From: Candidatus Eisenbacteria bacterium
GTDB taxonomy: Bacteria; Orphanbacterota; Orphanbacteria; Orphanbacterales; Orphanbacteraceae
DNA length: 64,000 nt
Direction of reading: 5' to 3'
Assembly (NCBI GenBank): GCA_016930695.1
Contig: JAFGGD010000058.1
Span: 23,870-87,869 of the forward strand
Shown one piece after another: positions 1-8,415 of the stretch. A program made the position numbers and the translations under genes. The notes under the pieces are model-generated. The model was not told the DNA's origin, made no database searches, and saw nothing but the letters and a program-made list of their open reading frames with translations. Every line of letters begins with the position of its first letter. Positions within the stretch are counted from its first letter, which is position 1.

Positions 1-969
1 GGACCGCACCGCGGCGGCGATCTCCTCTCCCGCCGGCCATCCGGGAATCTTGGCGATCAGGGGAACGCGGATCTGTTCCTGGTAGAGAATCCTGTGGTTC
101 CACCAGCCGTGGTCGCCGAGTCCCTCGCCGTGATCCGCCACCACCACGATCGCCGTGTTGTCGTATTCGCCGCTCTCCTTCAACCGCCGGATCAGCCGCC
201 CGAACTGGGAATCCATGTAATGGATCTCGCCGGCGTACTGCAGCCGTTTCCTCTCGTAGATGTCTTTCGTGTCCGTCTCGAAGAGCCGCTGGTTTTCCTC
301 GGGGGGAAGGAGCCTTTCGTCGTGCGGGTCCCAGTAGTGCACCCAAAGACAGAAGGGGCGTTTCGCTCCCTCCAGCCAGCGGATCGCCTCGTCGGTGGTC
401 GCGTCGGAGCGGCGCTGGTTCTTCTCCACCTCCCAGCCCCAGAGCCCGTTCCCCTTCGGCCGGAAGGCCGCTTCCGGATCGTCCGATATCCCGCTGTCGA
501 AATAGCGGAATCCGCGGTCGAAGCCGTAGAACTCGGAGACGGTGAAGGAGCTGAGCACGGCGCCCGTGTCCCATCCCTTTTCACCGAGGATCGACGCGAG
601 CGTCGCCACCGAGTCGGCGAGGAAGTAGCCTTCCTCGGCGTAGATCACGCGAACGCCGTGGCGGTAGGGGTAGACGCCGGTGAGGATCGTGGCGTGGGAG
701 ACGGGCGTGGCGGCCGACGCGGAGATCGCCCTGTCGAAGCGGACGCCGTCGGCGGCGAGGGAATCGAGGTTCGGGGTGGCCCGGACCGGTCCTTGATAGC
801 CATAGCAACTCAGATAGTCCGCCCGGGTGGTGTCGAGAGTGACGAGCAGGATGTTGGTCCCCGCGGCGTCCTTGGATCCGGCGCAACCGCCGGAAGCGAC
901 GAGAGCGGCTACCGCGAACGAAAGGGCCGTTTTTCGGGCGGCGGCGCGAAAGGCAAACACGATACCCAT
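1..969 (-). CDS. Sulfatase / alkaline-phosphatase superfamily lipoprotein, 3' part outside window
   Basis: The visible N-terminal 323 residues read as an alkaline-phosphatase superfamily hydrolase of the sulfatase type. Metal-binding segment LLVTLDTTRAD lies near residues 41-51, and the second metal motif VVVADHGEGLGDHG lies near the window edge. The sequence starts with a signal peptide and a lipobox (ASGGC, Cys29), so it is probably a membrane-anchored periplasmic or surface protein. The nucleophile region reads ATPVSHATILTG around residue 88. A Thr sits where type I sulfatases have Cys or Ser, and the following CxPxR signature is absent. It may therefore be a phosphodiesterase or phosphotransferase-like member rather than a formylglycine sulfatase. 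The ATG at 969 was chosen because it gives the signal peptide; the gene runs off the left edge. The substrate is unknown. Confidence 0.85.
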   Translation of the reverse strand, partial: MGIVFAFRAAARKTALSFAVAALVASGGCAGSKDAAGTNILLVTLDTTRADYLSCYGYQGPVRATPNLDSLAADGVRFDRAISASAATPVSHATILTGVYPYRHGVRVIYAEEGYFLADSVATLASILGEKGWDTGAVLSSFTVSEFYGFDRGFRYFDSGISDDPEAAFRPKGNGLWGWEVEKNQRRSDATTDEAIRWLEGAKRPFCLWVHYWDPHDERLLPPEENQRLFETDTKDIYERKRLQYAGEIHYMDSQFGRLIRRLKESGEYDNTAIVVVADHGEGLGDHGWWNHRILYQEQIRVPLIAKIPGWPAGEEIAAAVRS

Positions 970-1065
970 CCCCCTGACGGACCGGCGCCTCCCCCGATCG
1001 CGTCCCGATCGTCGCCGGGACGGAGAGAAGGGACGGACCGGTTCCGGATGTTGTCCCACGGGGCC

Positions 1066-1094
1066 ATTATAGCCGCGTCACCCTCCCCGGTCAC
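1066..1094 (-). promoter_or_regulatory. Sigma-70-type promoter for the sulfatase-like gene
   Basis: On the minus strand GTGACC and TATAAT are separated by 17 bases. The -10 is a perfect consensus and the -35 matches four of six. It lies about 95 bases upstream of the ATG at 969, in the only gap before that gene. Confidence 0.5.
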
Positions 1095-1114
1095 GTCCGC
1101 TTTTCCTTGTCCCG

Positions 1115-2524
1115 TCACCCCTCTCCGTCGCAAGGCGTCTCGGCGGCCCGCGTCGCCGCCTCGACGATCGCGTTCCGGGCGGGGTAGAAGGTCTGCCAGG
1201 GTTGCGCGCAGTAGCTGAACCGGGAGAGATCCCGCGCCACGAGGCGGTGTTGGACGGCGAGGGTGAGGAGATCGGTTCGCTCCGCCACCGCTTCGTCGCC
1301 GATCACCTGCCCCCCCAGAATGCGCCGGGATTCCCGATCGAAGACCAGTTTCACCCGGACCTTGCCCGCGCCCGGCATCATCGGGAAGCGGGTGGCGGTT
1401 TCTCCGAAGGTCGAGAGAGTGCGGAAACCGCGCGATCGCGCCGTCGCCTCGGTGAAGCCGGTGCCGCCGACGCGGAGATTCCCCGCCACCGTGACCGCGC
1501 CGTTGAAAAAGCCGGGGTAATGGGTCTCCAGGCCGAGCATGTCCATGGCCGCCGTCTTTCCCATCGGCACGGCGTTGGTGGCCAGCTTCCCGCCGATGGG
1601 CCGACCGTCCACCCCCGACTTGAAAGCGACGCAGTCGCCCGCGGCCCAGATGTTCGGCACCCGGGTCCGCATCCGGTCGTCCACGACGATCCCGTCCCGG
1701 TCGATGTCGAGGCCGATCCCTTCGGCGCATCGCAAATCCGGCCGCATGCCCACGGCGAGGACCGCGAAGTCCCGTCCCGGTCGCAGATCGATCTTCTCCC
1801 CGTTCGACAGGACGACGCCCGCCAGATGCTTCTCGCCCAGGAATCTCTCCACGGCGGCGCCGAGATGAAGGCGGACGCCCAGTCTCTCCATCTCGCGGAT
1901 CACGTCGCCGGCCATGTCGGCGTCGATCAGATTCGGCAGCGGGTGCGGCGCCATCTCCACCAGATCGACCTCCACGTCGTGGGCGCGGTAGGCGGCGGCT
2001 TGCTCCAGGCCGATCGCACCGGCGCCGATCACCACCGCCCGGATCGGATCGCCGTCTCTCTTCGGCGGGCGGAGAGGATCGCACTCGACGCCTCCCTGCA
2101 GCCGGCGCATGATCGCCAGAGCGTCCTCCGCCGTCTTGACGGTGAAGATGTTCTCCAGGTCCGCCCCCGGAAGATTCGGCTTCAGGGGAAGAGCGCCTGT
2201 GGCGATGAAGAGCTTCTCGTAACGAACCGCGCCGCCGTCGTCCAGGGTCACCGTTCGCGTGTCCGGATCGACGCGAACCGCCTTTTGCCGGATCATCTCG
2301 ACGCCGACGCCCGTGACCAAATCGTCGCTCTTGAAGGTGCTCGCGAGCGGGAAGAGTCCCTCGATCGCATAGGGGATCGCGCAGTACACGAGGGAGTGGC
2401 TTTCCGGGCGAAGCATGGTCACCGTCGTCTCCGGGCTCTTTTCCTTGATGAGGCGGGCCGCCTGGGTGCCCGCCGGTCCGCCGCCGATGATCAGCACGTC
2501 CGTTTTTCGCTCGCTCTTTTCCAT
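1115..2524 (-). CDS. FAD-dependent pyridine nucleotide-disulfide oxidoreductase (NADH oxidase / CoA-disulfide reductase type)
   Basis: A 469-residue flavoprotein with an FAD-binding GGGPAG motif at residues 14-19 and an NAD-binding GAGAIG motif in the middle. The single redox Cys (Cys48 in VYCAIPY) is typical of the NADH oxidase/CoA-disulfide reductase/persulfide reductase branch. The C-terminal dimerisation domain ends with an FSYCAQPWQTFYPARN segment. It has no rhodanese domain. Members reduce O2 to water, CoA disulfide or persulfides with NAD(P)H; which one applies here cannot be decided from sequence. The next gene upstream on the same strand is msrB, after a gap of 225 bases, so a shared role in thiol or oxidative-stress defence is plausible but unproven. 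Confidence 0.88.
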   Translation of the reverse strand: MEKSERKTDVLIIGGGPAGTQAARLIKEKSPETTVTMLRPESHSLVYCAIPYAIEGLFPLASTFKSDDLVTGVGVEMIRQKAVRVDPDTRTVTLDDGGAVRYEKLFIATGALPLKPNLPGADLENIFTVKTAEDALAIMRRLQGGVECDPLRPPKRDGDPIRAVVIGAGAIGLEQAAAYRAHDVEVDLVEMAPHPLPNLIDADMAGDVIREMERLGVRLHLGAAVERFLGEKHLAGVVLSNGEKIDLRPGRDFAVLAVGMRPDLRCAEGIGLDIDRDGIVVDDRMRTRVPNIWAAGDCVAFKSGVDGRPIGGKLATNAVPMGKTAAMDMLGLETHYPGFFNGAVTVAGNLRVGGTGFTEATARSRGFRTLSTFGETATRFPMMPGAGKVRVKLVFDRESRRILGGQVIGDEAVAERTDLLTLAVQHRLVARDLSRFSYCAQPWQTFYPARNAIVEAATRAAETPCDGEG

Positions 2525-2686
2525 GACGCAATGCCTTTCCGCCGCCGTGCCGCCCCTGACGCAAAGCGCGCCGATCCGGCGGGGCGAATGCCGAACCGGT
2601 GTCCCCGCTCCCCTCTTCCGGCCGGGCGGGGTGGATCCTCATCCCTAGATGTAGTACAACGGGCGCGAGAGGGCATGGGGTAGCGC

Positions 2687-2697
2687 AACAGATTGTT
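2687..2697. promoter_or_regulatory. Small dyad (AACA-GAT-TGTT) in an AT-rich gap
   Basis: The sequence AACAGATTGTT is a short dyad in the 225-base gap (2525-2749) between the flavoprotein and msrB. This stretch is markedly more AT-rich than its surroundings, so it is a reasonable operator candidate for the flavoprotein. No regulator is linked to it. Confidence 0.25.
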
Positions 2698-2749
2698 ATG
2701 TAATGGGTTGTGTTGTCGAATGGCGGGGCCGCGCCTTGCCGGACCGTCG

Positions 2750-3298
2750 TTACGGCCGTTCTGCTTCCGCCGCCTTCTCGAAGCGAAGGGCCGCCGAGTT
2801 GATGCAGTAACGGAGTCCTTCCGGCGGAGGCCCGTCGTCGAAGACGTGTCCCATGTGGGCGCCGCACCGGGCGCAGACGACCTCGGTCCGCCGCATGCCG
2901 AGAGACGGATCCGAAATCTCCTTCAGGTTGTTTTCGCCGAGCGGCCGCCGGAAGCTGGGCCAGCCGCTTCCGGAGTCATATTTTACATCAGAAGAGAATG
3001 CGGGCTGACCGCAGGCGGCGCAAAAATAGGTTCCCTTTTCCTTGTTGTGCAGAAGGGCGCCGCTCCAAGGAGGCTCGGTCCCCTTGAGGCGCGTGACCGT
3101 GTACTGCTCCGGCGTCAGTTCCCGTTTCCATTCCTCGTCGGTTTTACGGATGTCGTATGTCATGTTCGTCTCCCCCGGCGAGGTCCACGCGCCCGCGGCG
3201 CAGGAACCCGCCGTCGCCGCGCGCCGCTCCGCCTCGCAACCGATGTCGATCGAAAGCAGGAGAAAAAGCGCGCCGGCCGTAATGCCCACCCTTCTCAT
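2750..3298 (-). CDS. msrB: Peptide-methionine (R)-S-oxide reductase, lipoprotein
   Basis: A 182-residue MsrB that reduces methionine-R-sulfoxide in proteins. Zinc CxxC pairs are at Cys93/Cys96 and Cys142/Cys145. The SGSGWPSF substrate motif is at residues 109-116 and the catalytic Cys165 is in [11 protein letters not shown]. The ATG at 3298 was chosen over an upstream ATG because AGGAGA sits just before it and it creates a signal peptide with a lipobox (IDIGC, Cys21). The protein is therefore probably anchored in the envelope to repair exported proteins. A catalytically altered paralogue lies immediately upstream on the same strand. Confidence 0.95.
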   Translation of the reverse strand: MRRVGITAGALFLLLSIDIGCEAERRAATAGSCAAGAWTSPGETNMTYDIRKTDEEWKRELTPEQYTVTRLKGTEPPWSGALLHNKEKGTYFCAACGQPAFSSDVKYDSGSGWPSFRRPLGENNLKEISDPSLGMRRTEVVCARCGAHMGHVFDDGPPPEGLRYCINSAALRFEKAAEAERP

Positions 3299-3458
3299 CC
3301 CGTTTCTCCTCTTTTCACGCGCTCTGTAAACACCGAACAAACCGGTCGGGGGGTGGGGGGGAGTGATCCGGGGGCGTTTCCGCCGTTGCTCTCTCTTAAA
3401 GATGATTCGTTTTCCCGCGCGGCGCAAGCGGAGGCGGGGCGGCGGCGGCGAAAGCGCG

Positions 3459-3476
3459 AAAAGCCCGCCGGGCTTT
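3459..3476 (-). terminator. Possible terminator after the second MsrB-like gene
   Basis: AAAGCCC-GCC-GGGCTTT forms a 7-bp stem followed on the minus strand by a short T run. It lies about 95 bases beyond the stop of the 3569-4297 gene in a 270-base gap. The gap also holds poly-G tracts but no recognisable gene. Confidence 0.35.
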
Positions 3477-3568
3477 CGGACGAATCCGTCGGCGCCGGCG
3501 GGCGGGGGAGGGAGGGGTGGCCGGGACGCCTTGTGGTGCGCAAGGGTAGGGTCCCGGCCAGGTCGGGT

Positions 3569-4297
3569 TTATCGCCCGATCCGCGTCACGTCCTCCTCGA
3601 TCGCGTTTCCGTAGAGGTGCGAAAAACCGTAACGGCGGGAGTAACTATGTCCCACGCCCCAGTTTTCCGATGGGATCGGCGTTCCGCCGCCGCCGGTCCC
3701 GCAGAGCGACGTTTTCGAGGTATCCGTCGCCCCGGGATCGAAGACGAGGGCGTCTCCGCTGATCCGGTAACGGACCTCGGTGGGACTCGTCTCGTCGGGG
3801 AAGAGGTATCCCACATGGGAGCCGCAGCGCCCGCAGACTACCTCGCTCCACATGCTTCCGAGACGGCTGTTTTGAGCCGAGGGTGTCCCATCGTCGCCGA
3901 TGCATCGCTCGAAGCTGAGCCAACCGGTTCCGGAGGTGGACTTCGCGTTGGAATGGAAAAGGGGCTGGCCGCAGCAAACGCAGCGAAAGACCCCCTCGGC
4001 ATCGTTGTCGTTGTGGTCGCCGGCGCCGTCCGTGACGTCCTCTCCGAGACGGGTGACGCGATCGATTGCCGGCGTCAACCGGCGTTGACGGGTGGAATCG
4101 TCGAGGGAGATCCGGAGCCAGGGGGCGGCGGGGCCGATCTCTTTGACCGGAAGGGATGAGTCGGCCGGAGAGAAGGTATTCTCCCACGCCGCCGCCGAGC
4201 CCCGATCCCGCCCGCCGTCGCTCCAGGCGATGATCACCGCAAGCGCGGCGAAGAAGATCCCGATTTCCCACTGCACGGGTTTGTTTCGCATCTTCAT
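3569..4297 (-). CDS. MsrB-fold protein lacking the catalytic cysteine
   Basis: A 242-residue MsrB homologue with an N-terminal membrane segment (about residues 11-25). Both zinc CxxC pairs survive (Cys106/Cys109 and Cys155/Cys158), and the substrate motif is recognisable as SGTGWLSF with Pro changed to Leu. The catalytic position reads RYRISGDALVF, so Cys is replaced by Arg178, and the following NS is also lost. A conventional sulfoxide reductase reaction is therefore not expected. It may be a sulfoxide-binding or structural paralogue, or a decaying gene; the intact reading frame and zinc site argue for retained folding. A C-terminal extension of about 55 residues has no recognised match. The active msrB lies downstream. 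Confidence 0.82.
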   Translation of the reverse strand: MKMRNKPVQWEIGIFFAALAVIIAWSDGGRDRGSAAAWENTFSPADSSLPVKEIGPAAPWLRISLDDSTRQRRLTPAIDRVTRLGEDVTDGAGDHNDNDAEGVFRCVCCGQPLFHSNAKSTSGTGWLSFERCIGDDGTPSAQNSRLGSMWSEVVCGRCGSHVGYLFPDETSPTEVRYRISGDALVFDPGATDTSKTSLCGTGGGGTPIPSENWGVGHSYSRRYGFSHLYGNAIEEDVTRIGR

Positions 4298-4510
4298 CCG
4301 GAGTGTGAACCTCGTTCACGGTTCGTGGAGACTCTGTCGTTCGGTTCGTCCGCCGCGCCTTTCCGTCGGCCGGGGTGGGCGGGAGGCCGGCGTGGGGAGA
4401 GGGGATGCGCGTCGGGTTACATAGAGATAGACGCGGGAGGACGCGAAAAGGTTCATGAAAAAAGAGAAGAGCGTGTTTTTCTTCGCGCGCCGCCGGCGGC
4501 GGAGATGGGG

Positions 4511-4529
4511 CCGCGCGCTTTAGCGCGCG
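4511..4529 (-). terminator. GC hairpin overlapping the stop codon of the NifS-SelD gene
   Basis: CGCGCGC-TTTA-GCGCGCG forms a strong stem across the TAA stop at 4520-4522. There is no clear T run, so it may be an mRNA 3'-end hairpin rather than a complete intrinsic terminator. Confidence 0.3.
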
Positions 4530-6742
4530 ACTCGGATCCTTCCCGTCCCCTTTGCGGTGAAGCGGCCGATGAGGGCGGCTTCGCGCACGCCGCGCTTGCG
4601 AAGGTCTTCCAGGAGCGCGCCGGCTTTCTTTTCCGGTAGGGCGATGAGGAGCCCGCCGGAGGTCTGGGCGTCGGCGAGGAGGACGCGCTCTCCCTCGGGG
4701 ACATCGGCGTCGAAGTCGACGTGGGGGAGGACGAATTCCAGGTTGTTTTCCGTCCCGCCGGGGACGACCCCCGCGGCGATCCAACGGAGCGCCTCTTCGA
4801 GGCGCGGCACGGCCGAGGCGCGGATCTCCGCGTCGACGCCGCTCCCGGCGGTCATTTCGTGCAGATGGCCGAGGAGGCCGAAGCCGGTGACGTCGGTGCA
4901 GGCGCTCGCACCGATCGCTTCCATCGCCTCCGCCGCCGCCCGGTTCAACTCCGCCATCAGGTCCGCGATTTTCTCCGCCGTTCCCTCTTCGGCGAGGCCG
5001 CGCTTCACCGCCGTGGCGAGCACGCCGACGCCGATCGGCTTGGTGAGGACGAGCGCGTCGCCGGCACGCGCGCCGTCGTTCCGCACGAGACGGTCCGGAT
5101 GGACGAAGCCTGTGACGGCGAGCCCGAACTTCGGTTCCGTGTCGTCCACGGTGTGGCCGCCGGCGATGATCACCCCCGCCTCGCGCGCCTTGTCGAACGC
5201 CCCTTCGAGGATCCTCTCCAACACGCGGAGGGGAAGTCGCCCCGCGGGGAAACCGACCACGTTCAGCGCGAAGACCGGGCGGGCGCCCATGGCGTAGACG
5301 TCGCTCAGCGAGTTGGCCGCCGAGGCGGCGCCGAAGCGGTAGGGATCGTCCACGACGGGCGTGAAGAAATCGACGGTTTGCACGATCGCCAGCTCGTCGG
5401 AGACGCGGTAGACCGCTGCGTCGTCCGACTTGTCGGCGCCGACGAGGAGGTTGGGATCCTCGGGACGCGGAAGGTTGCGGAGCACCTTCTCCAAATCCTG
5501 GGGGCGGAGCTTGCAGGCGCAGCCGAGGCCGTGAGTGTATTGGGTGAGGCGGACGTCGGCGTTCTCGCCGGAAGCGGCGGAGACGGGGGCGCCCTCCCCC
5601 TCCGGAAGGAGACGCCTCACCGCCTCGCCGATGATCTTCGCCGCGCGGTCCACGTCGTCGTCGGTCGTGCCCCGCCCCGTGGTGAGGCGGACCGTCCCCA
5701 TCGCCCACTCCACCGGCACCCCCATCGCCTGCAGCACGGGGGAGATGTCCACCTCCTCGGTATGACACGCCGCCCCCGCCGACGCGGCGACGCGATCGCC
5801 GATCTCGGTGAGCAGCGTGTCCGCTTCGACGCCGCGGAAGGAGAGGCTGAGCGTGTTCGGGAGGCGGTGGACCGGGTGGCCGTTCATGCGGACGTTTTTC
5901 TCGCCCACTTCGCGGAGAATCGCCTCGTGCAGGCGGTCCCGCGCGCGGATCATGGCGCTCATGTGTTCCTCGAGCCGTTCCCCCGCGACGCGGCAGGCGG
6001 CGCCGAGGCCGACGATCTCCGGCACGTTCTCCGTCCCCGGGCGAAGGCCGCGCTCGTGATCGGCGCCGTGAAGGATCTTCTCGATTCGCGCGCCGGAGCG
6101 GATGTAGAGCGCGCCCACCCCTTTCGGCGCGTAGAGCTTGTGCCCCGCCACGGAGAGGAGGTCCACGCCGAGATCGTCCACGCGGACCGGAATCTTCCCC
6201 ATCGCCTGCGCCGCGTCGGTGTGGACGAGTGCGCCGCGCTCGTGCGCGATCTCCGCCAGCTCGCGCACCGGCAGGATCGTCCCCACTTCGTTGTTGGCGA
6301 GCATGAAGGTGACAAGGATGGTGTCGTCGTCGATCGCCTCGCGCAGGCGGTCCGGATGGAGGAACCCTCTCTCGTCCACCGCGAGGCGGGTGACGCGGAA
6401 GCCGCGCTTCTCCAGCTCGGCGCACACCTCGGTCACCGCGGGATGCTCGATGGTGGAAGTGATGACGTGACGGCCGCGGTCGCGCCGGGCGAGCGCTCCG
6501 CCGAGCAGGGCGAGGTTGTTGCTCTCCGTTCCGCCGCCCGTGAAGACGATTTCTCCCGGATCCGCGCCGAGAAGCGCCGCCACATCCGCCCGCGCCTGCT
6601 CGACCGCCCGCTTGGCGAGCGCGCCGAAGGGATGGCCGCTGGAGGGATTCCCGAAATGCTCGCGGATGTAGGGGATCATCGCGTCCGCCGCTTCCGGCGC
6701 GATCGGCGTGGTCGCGTTGTAATCGAGGTAGATCGGCTTCAT
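4520..6742 (-). CDS. selD: Fused cysteine desulfurase (NifS/IscS type) and selenophosphate synthetase (SelD)
   Basis: A 740-residue two-domain enzyme. Residues 1-385 are a group II-like PLP cysteine desulfurase/selenocysteine lyase: PLP Lys202 in AGHKLYAPKG, His100, and persulfide/selenide Cys326 in SAGAACHTEE. Residues 397-740 are SelD, beginning with the glycine-rich catalytic segment LTQYTHGLGCACK (Cys408, Lys411). The Sec/Cys position is therefore Cys. The ATP-binding DKSDDAAVY, GGHTVDDTEP and TDVTGFGLLGHLHE segments are present. The fusion would let selenium released from selenocysteine pass directly to selenophosphate synthesis. No selA, selB or tRNA-Sec is visible here, so the use of selenophosphate (Sec, SeU or a cofactor) is open. 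The start ATG lacks a strong SD. Confidence 0.93.
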   Translation of the reverse strand: MKPIYLDYNATTPIAPEAADAMIPYIREHFGNPSSGHPFGALAKRAVEQARADVAALLGADPGEIVFTGGGTESNNLALLGGALARRDRGRHVITSTIEHPAVTEVCAELEKRGFRVTRLAVDERGFLHPDRLREAIDDDTILVTFMLANNEVGTILPVRELAEIAHERGALVHTDAAQAMGKIPVRVDDLGVDLLSVAGHKLYAPKGVGALYIRSGARIEKILHGADHERGLRPGTENVPEIVGLGAACRVAGERLEEHMSAMIRARDRLHEAILREVGEKNVRMNGHPVHRLPNTLSLSFRGVEADTLLTEIGDRVAASAGAACHTEEVDISPVLQAMGVPVEWAMGTVRLTTGRGTTDDDVDRAAKIIGEAVRRLLPEGEGAPVSAASGENADVRLTQYTHGLGCACKLRPQDLEKVLRNLPRPEDPNLLVGADKSDDAAVYRVSDELAIVQTVDFFTPVVDDPYRFGAASAANSLSDVYAMGARPVFALNVVGFPAGRLPLRVLERILEGAFDKAREAGVIIAGGHTVDDTEPKFGLAVTGFVHPDRLVRNDGARAGDALVLTKPIGVGVLATAVKRGLAEEGTAEKIADLMAELNRAAAEAMEAIGASACTDVTGFGLLGHLHEMTAGSGVDAEIRASAVPRLEEALRWIAAGVVPGGTENNLEFVLPHVDFDADVPEGERVLLADAQTSGGLLIALPEKKAGALLEDLRKRGVREAALIGRFTAKGTGRIRVAR

Positions 6743-6821
6743 GTCTCGCGTCTCTCGCTTCCCGGGCGCCGCACCCCGGCGCCGGCGTTCACTCTTCCAT
6801 GAATCATAGGCGTTCCGGCCG

Positions 6822-6853
6822 GTTCCGCAGTAGGAACTTCGTGCATGGTCCGG
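6822..6853. repeat. Palindromic element copy abutting the pyk stop codon
   Basis: The 32-base stretch beginning GTTCCGCAGTAGGAAC and ending GTGCATGGTCCGG matches about 24 of 32 positions of the right arm of the inverted repeat at 58240-58277. Read from the pyk stop on the minus strand it begins CCCGGACCATGCACGAAG. The element after the stop at 58157 begins CCCGGGTTATGCGCGAGG. It occupies part of the 112-base gap between pyk and the NifS-SelD gene. Confidence 0.5.
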
Positions 6854-6854
6854 G

Positions 6855-8267
6855 CTAAAGGGTCGCGACGCGGATCCAGTTCGTGGTTCCCGGCTCGTAG
6901 AGCGGCATCCCGGCGGTGATCACCACCGCCTGCCCCGGTTTGGCGAATCCCGCGTTCCGGACCTGCTCGAGCGTGCTCGCCACCAGATCCGATTCCGTGT
7001 TCCCGCCGTCGACGCGTTTCGGGATCACCCCCCAGACCAGGGCGAGGCGGCGCCAAGTGCTCTCGTCCGGCGTCAGCGCCAGAATCGGATGACGCGGCCG
7101 GTAGCGCGCCACGAGCCGCGTGGTGCTCCCCGAAACGGTGTGCGTCACGATCGCGCAGGCGCGCACCTTTTCCGCCATCTGGCAGGCGCCGATCGCCACC
7201 GCTTCCTCGGGGGTCATCGTCCCGCGACGGTCGAAGCGGAGCATCCATTCCTTGTGTGGAAACATCCGCTCCGTTTCGACGGCGATCCGTTTCATCATGC
7301 GAACCGCCTCCACCGGATAACGACCCACGGCGGTCTCCTCGGAGAGCATCACCGCGTCGGTGCCGTCGAGGATGGCGTTCGCCACGTCGGTCACCTCCGC
7401 CCGCGTGGGGCGGGGGTTCTCGACCATGGAGCGGAGCATCTGCGTGGCGGTGATCACCGGCGCACCCGCGCGGTTGCTCCGCCCGATCAACCGCTTCTGC
7501 ACTTCCGGCACGCGCTCGATGGGGATCTCCACGCCCAGGTCGCCTCGGGCGATCATCACGCCGTTCACGACGGGGAGGATCTCGTCGAAACGGTCCACCG
7601 CCTCGTGCTTTTCGATCTTGGCGATGAGCGGAATCGACGCGCCCGTCTTCCGCAGGGCGGCGCGGGCGATCTCCACGTCTTCCCGGTTCCGAACGAAGGA
7701 GAGCGCCACGTAATCCACGTTCCGCTCGGCGCCGAAGGCGAGATCCTCCAGGTCCTTCGCCGTGAGGATCGGCGCCTGGATGGTGCGGGTCGGGAGGTTG
7801 ATCCCTTTTCGGCTGGTGAGGGGGCCGCCGACCACGACGCGACAGAGGATCTCGTCGCCGTCGACGCGAAGCACCGCCAGTTCGATCGCGCCGTCGGCGA
7901 GAAGCAGCGGGTCGCCGACGCGCACGTCCCCCGGTAGTCCGCGATAGCTGACCGAGACGCGCTCGGCGTTCCCCACCACCACCCGCGCGGTGAGCGTGAA
8001 GGTGGCGCCGGTCTCCAAGAGCACGGGGCCTTCCTCGATCGGACCGATCCGGATCTTGGGGCCCGCCAGGTCTTGCAGGATCGCCACGGGGCGCCCCGCC
8101 CGCGCCGCGGCTTCGCGGATGATTTCGATGGTGCGCCCGTGGTCCTCGAGGCTCCCGTGGGAGAAATTGAGCCGCGCCACGTCCATCCCCGCCTCGATCA
8201 GGCCTTCGATCCGCTCCGGCGAACTCGACGCCGGGCCTATGGTGCAGACGATTTTGGTGCGCGTCAT
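6855..8267 (-). CDS. pyk: Pyruvate kinase
   Basis: A 470-residue pyruvate kinase of normal bacterial length, converting phosphoenolpyruvate and ADP to pyruvate and ATP at the end of glycolysis. Diagnostic segments are TKIVCTIGPASSS at the N-terminus, LNFSHGSLEDH, the active-site Lys in LIAKIEKHEA, the metal-binding MIARGDLGVEIP, and ATQMLRSMVENPRPTRAE. The C-terminal allosteric domain is present. A GGGGAGC SD precedes the ATG. It is followed directly by a palindromic element at its stop codon. Confidence 0.97.
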   Translation of the reverse strand: MTRTKIVCTIGPASSSPERIEGLIEAGMDVARLNFSHGSLEDHGRTIEIIREAAARAGRPVAILQDLAGPKIRIGPIEEGPVLLETGATFTLTARVVVGNAERVSVSYRGLPGDVRVGDPLLLADGAIELAVLRVDGDEILCRVVVGGPLTSRKGINLPTRTIQAPILTAKDLEDLAFGAERNVDYVALSFVRNREDVEIARAALRKTGASIPLIAKIEKHEAVDRFDEILPVVNGVMIARGDLGVEIPIERVPEVQKRLIGRSNRAGAPVITATQMLRSMVENPRPTRAEVTDVANAILDGTDAVMLSEETAVGRYPVEAVRMMKRIAVETERMFPHKEWMLRFDRRGTMTPEEAVAIGACQMAEKVRACAIVTHTVSGSTTRLVARYRPRHPILALTPDESTWRRLALVWGVIPKRVDGGNTESDLVASTLEQVRNAGFAKPGQAVVITAGMPLYEPGTTNWIRVATL

Positions 8268-8415
8268 GGTCGTGCTCCCCGCGCGGCGGTCGCCGCGTTC
8301 TCGAAAGGCGACTTCAACGGGGCGATTCTACGGCCCGCCTCGGAGGGGATCCAGGGAAAAGGGGAATCGGCGGCCGCGCCGCGCGCCCCGGGCCGAGCGG
8401 CGAGACGCGCCGGCG

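Noticed and set aside
909..2867. 652-codon minus-strand frame over the flavoprotein
   Set aside because: Arg/Gly/Pro-rich frame-shifted reading of the FAD oxidoreductase, which has its own intact frame and motifs.
3569..6742. Possible selenocysteine (UGA) codons in the MsrB or SelD genes
   Set aside because: Both redox positions were read directly: Cys165 in msrB, Arg178 (not TGA) in the paralogue and Cys408 in SelD. No in-frame TGA interrupts homology.
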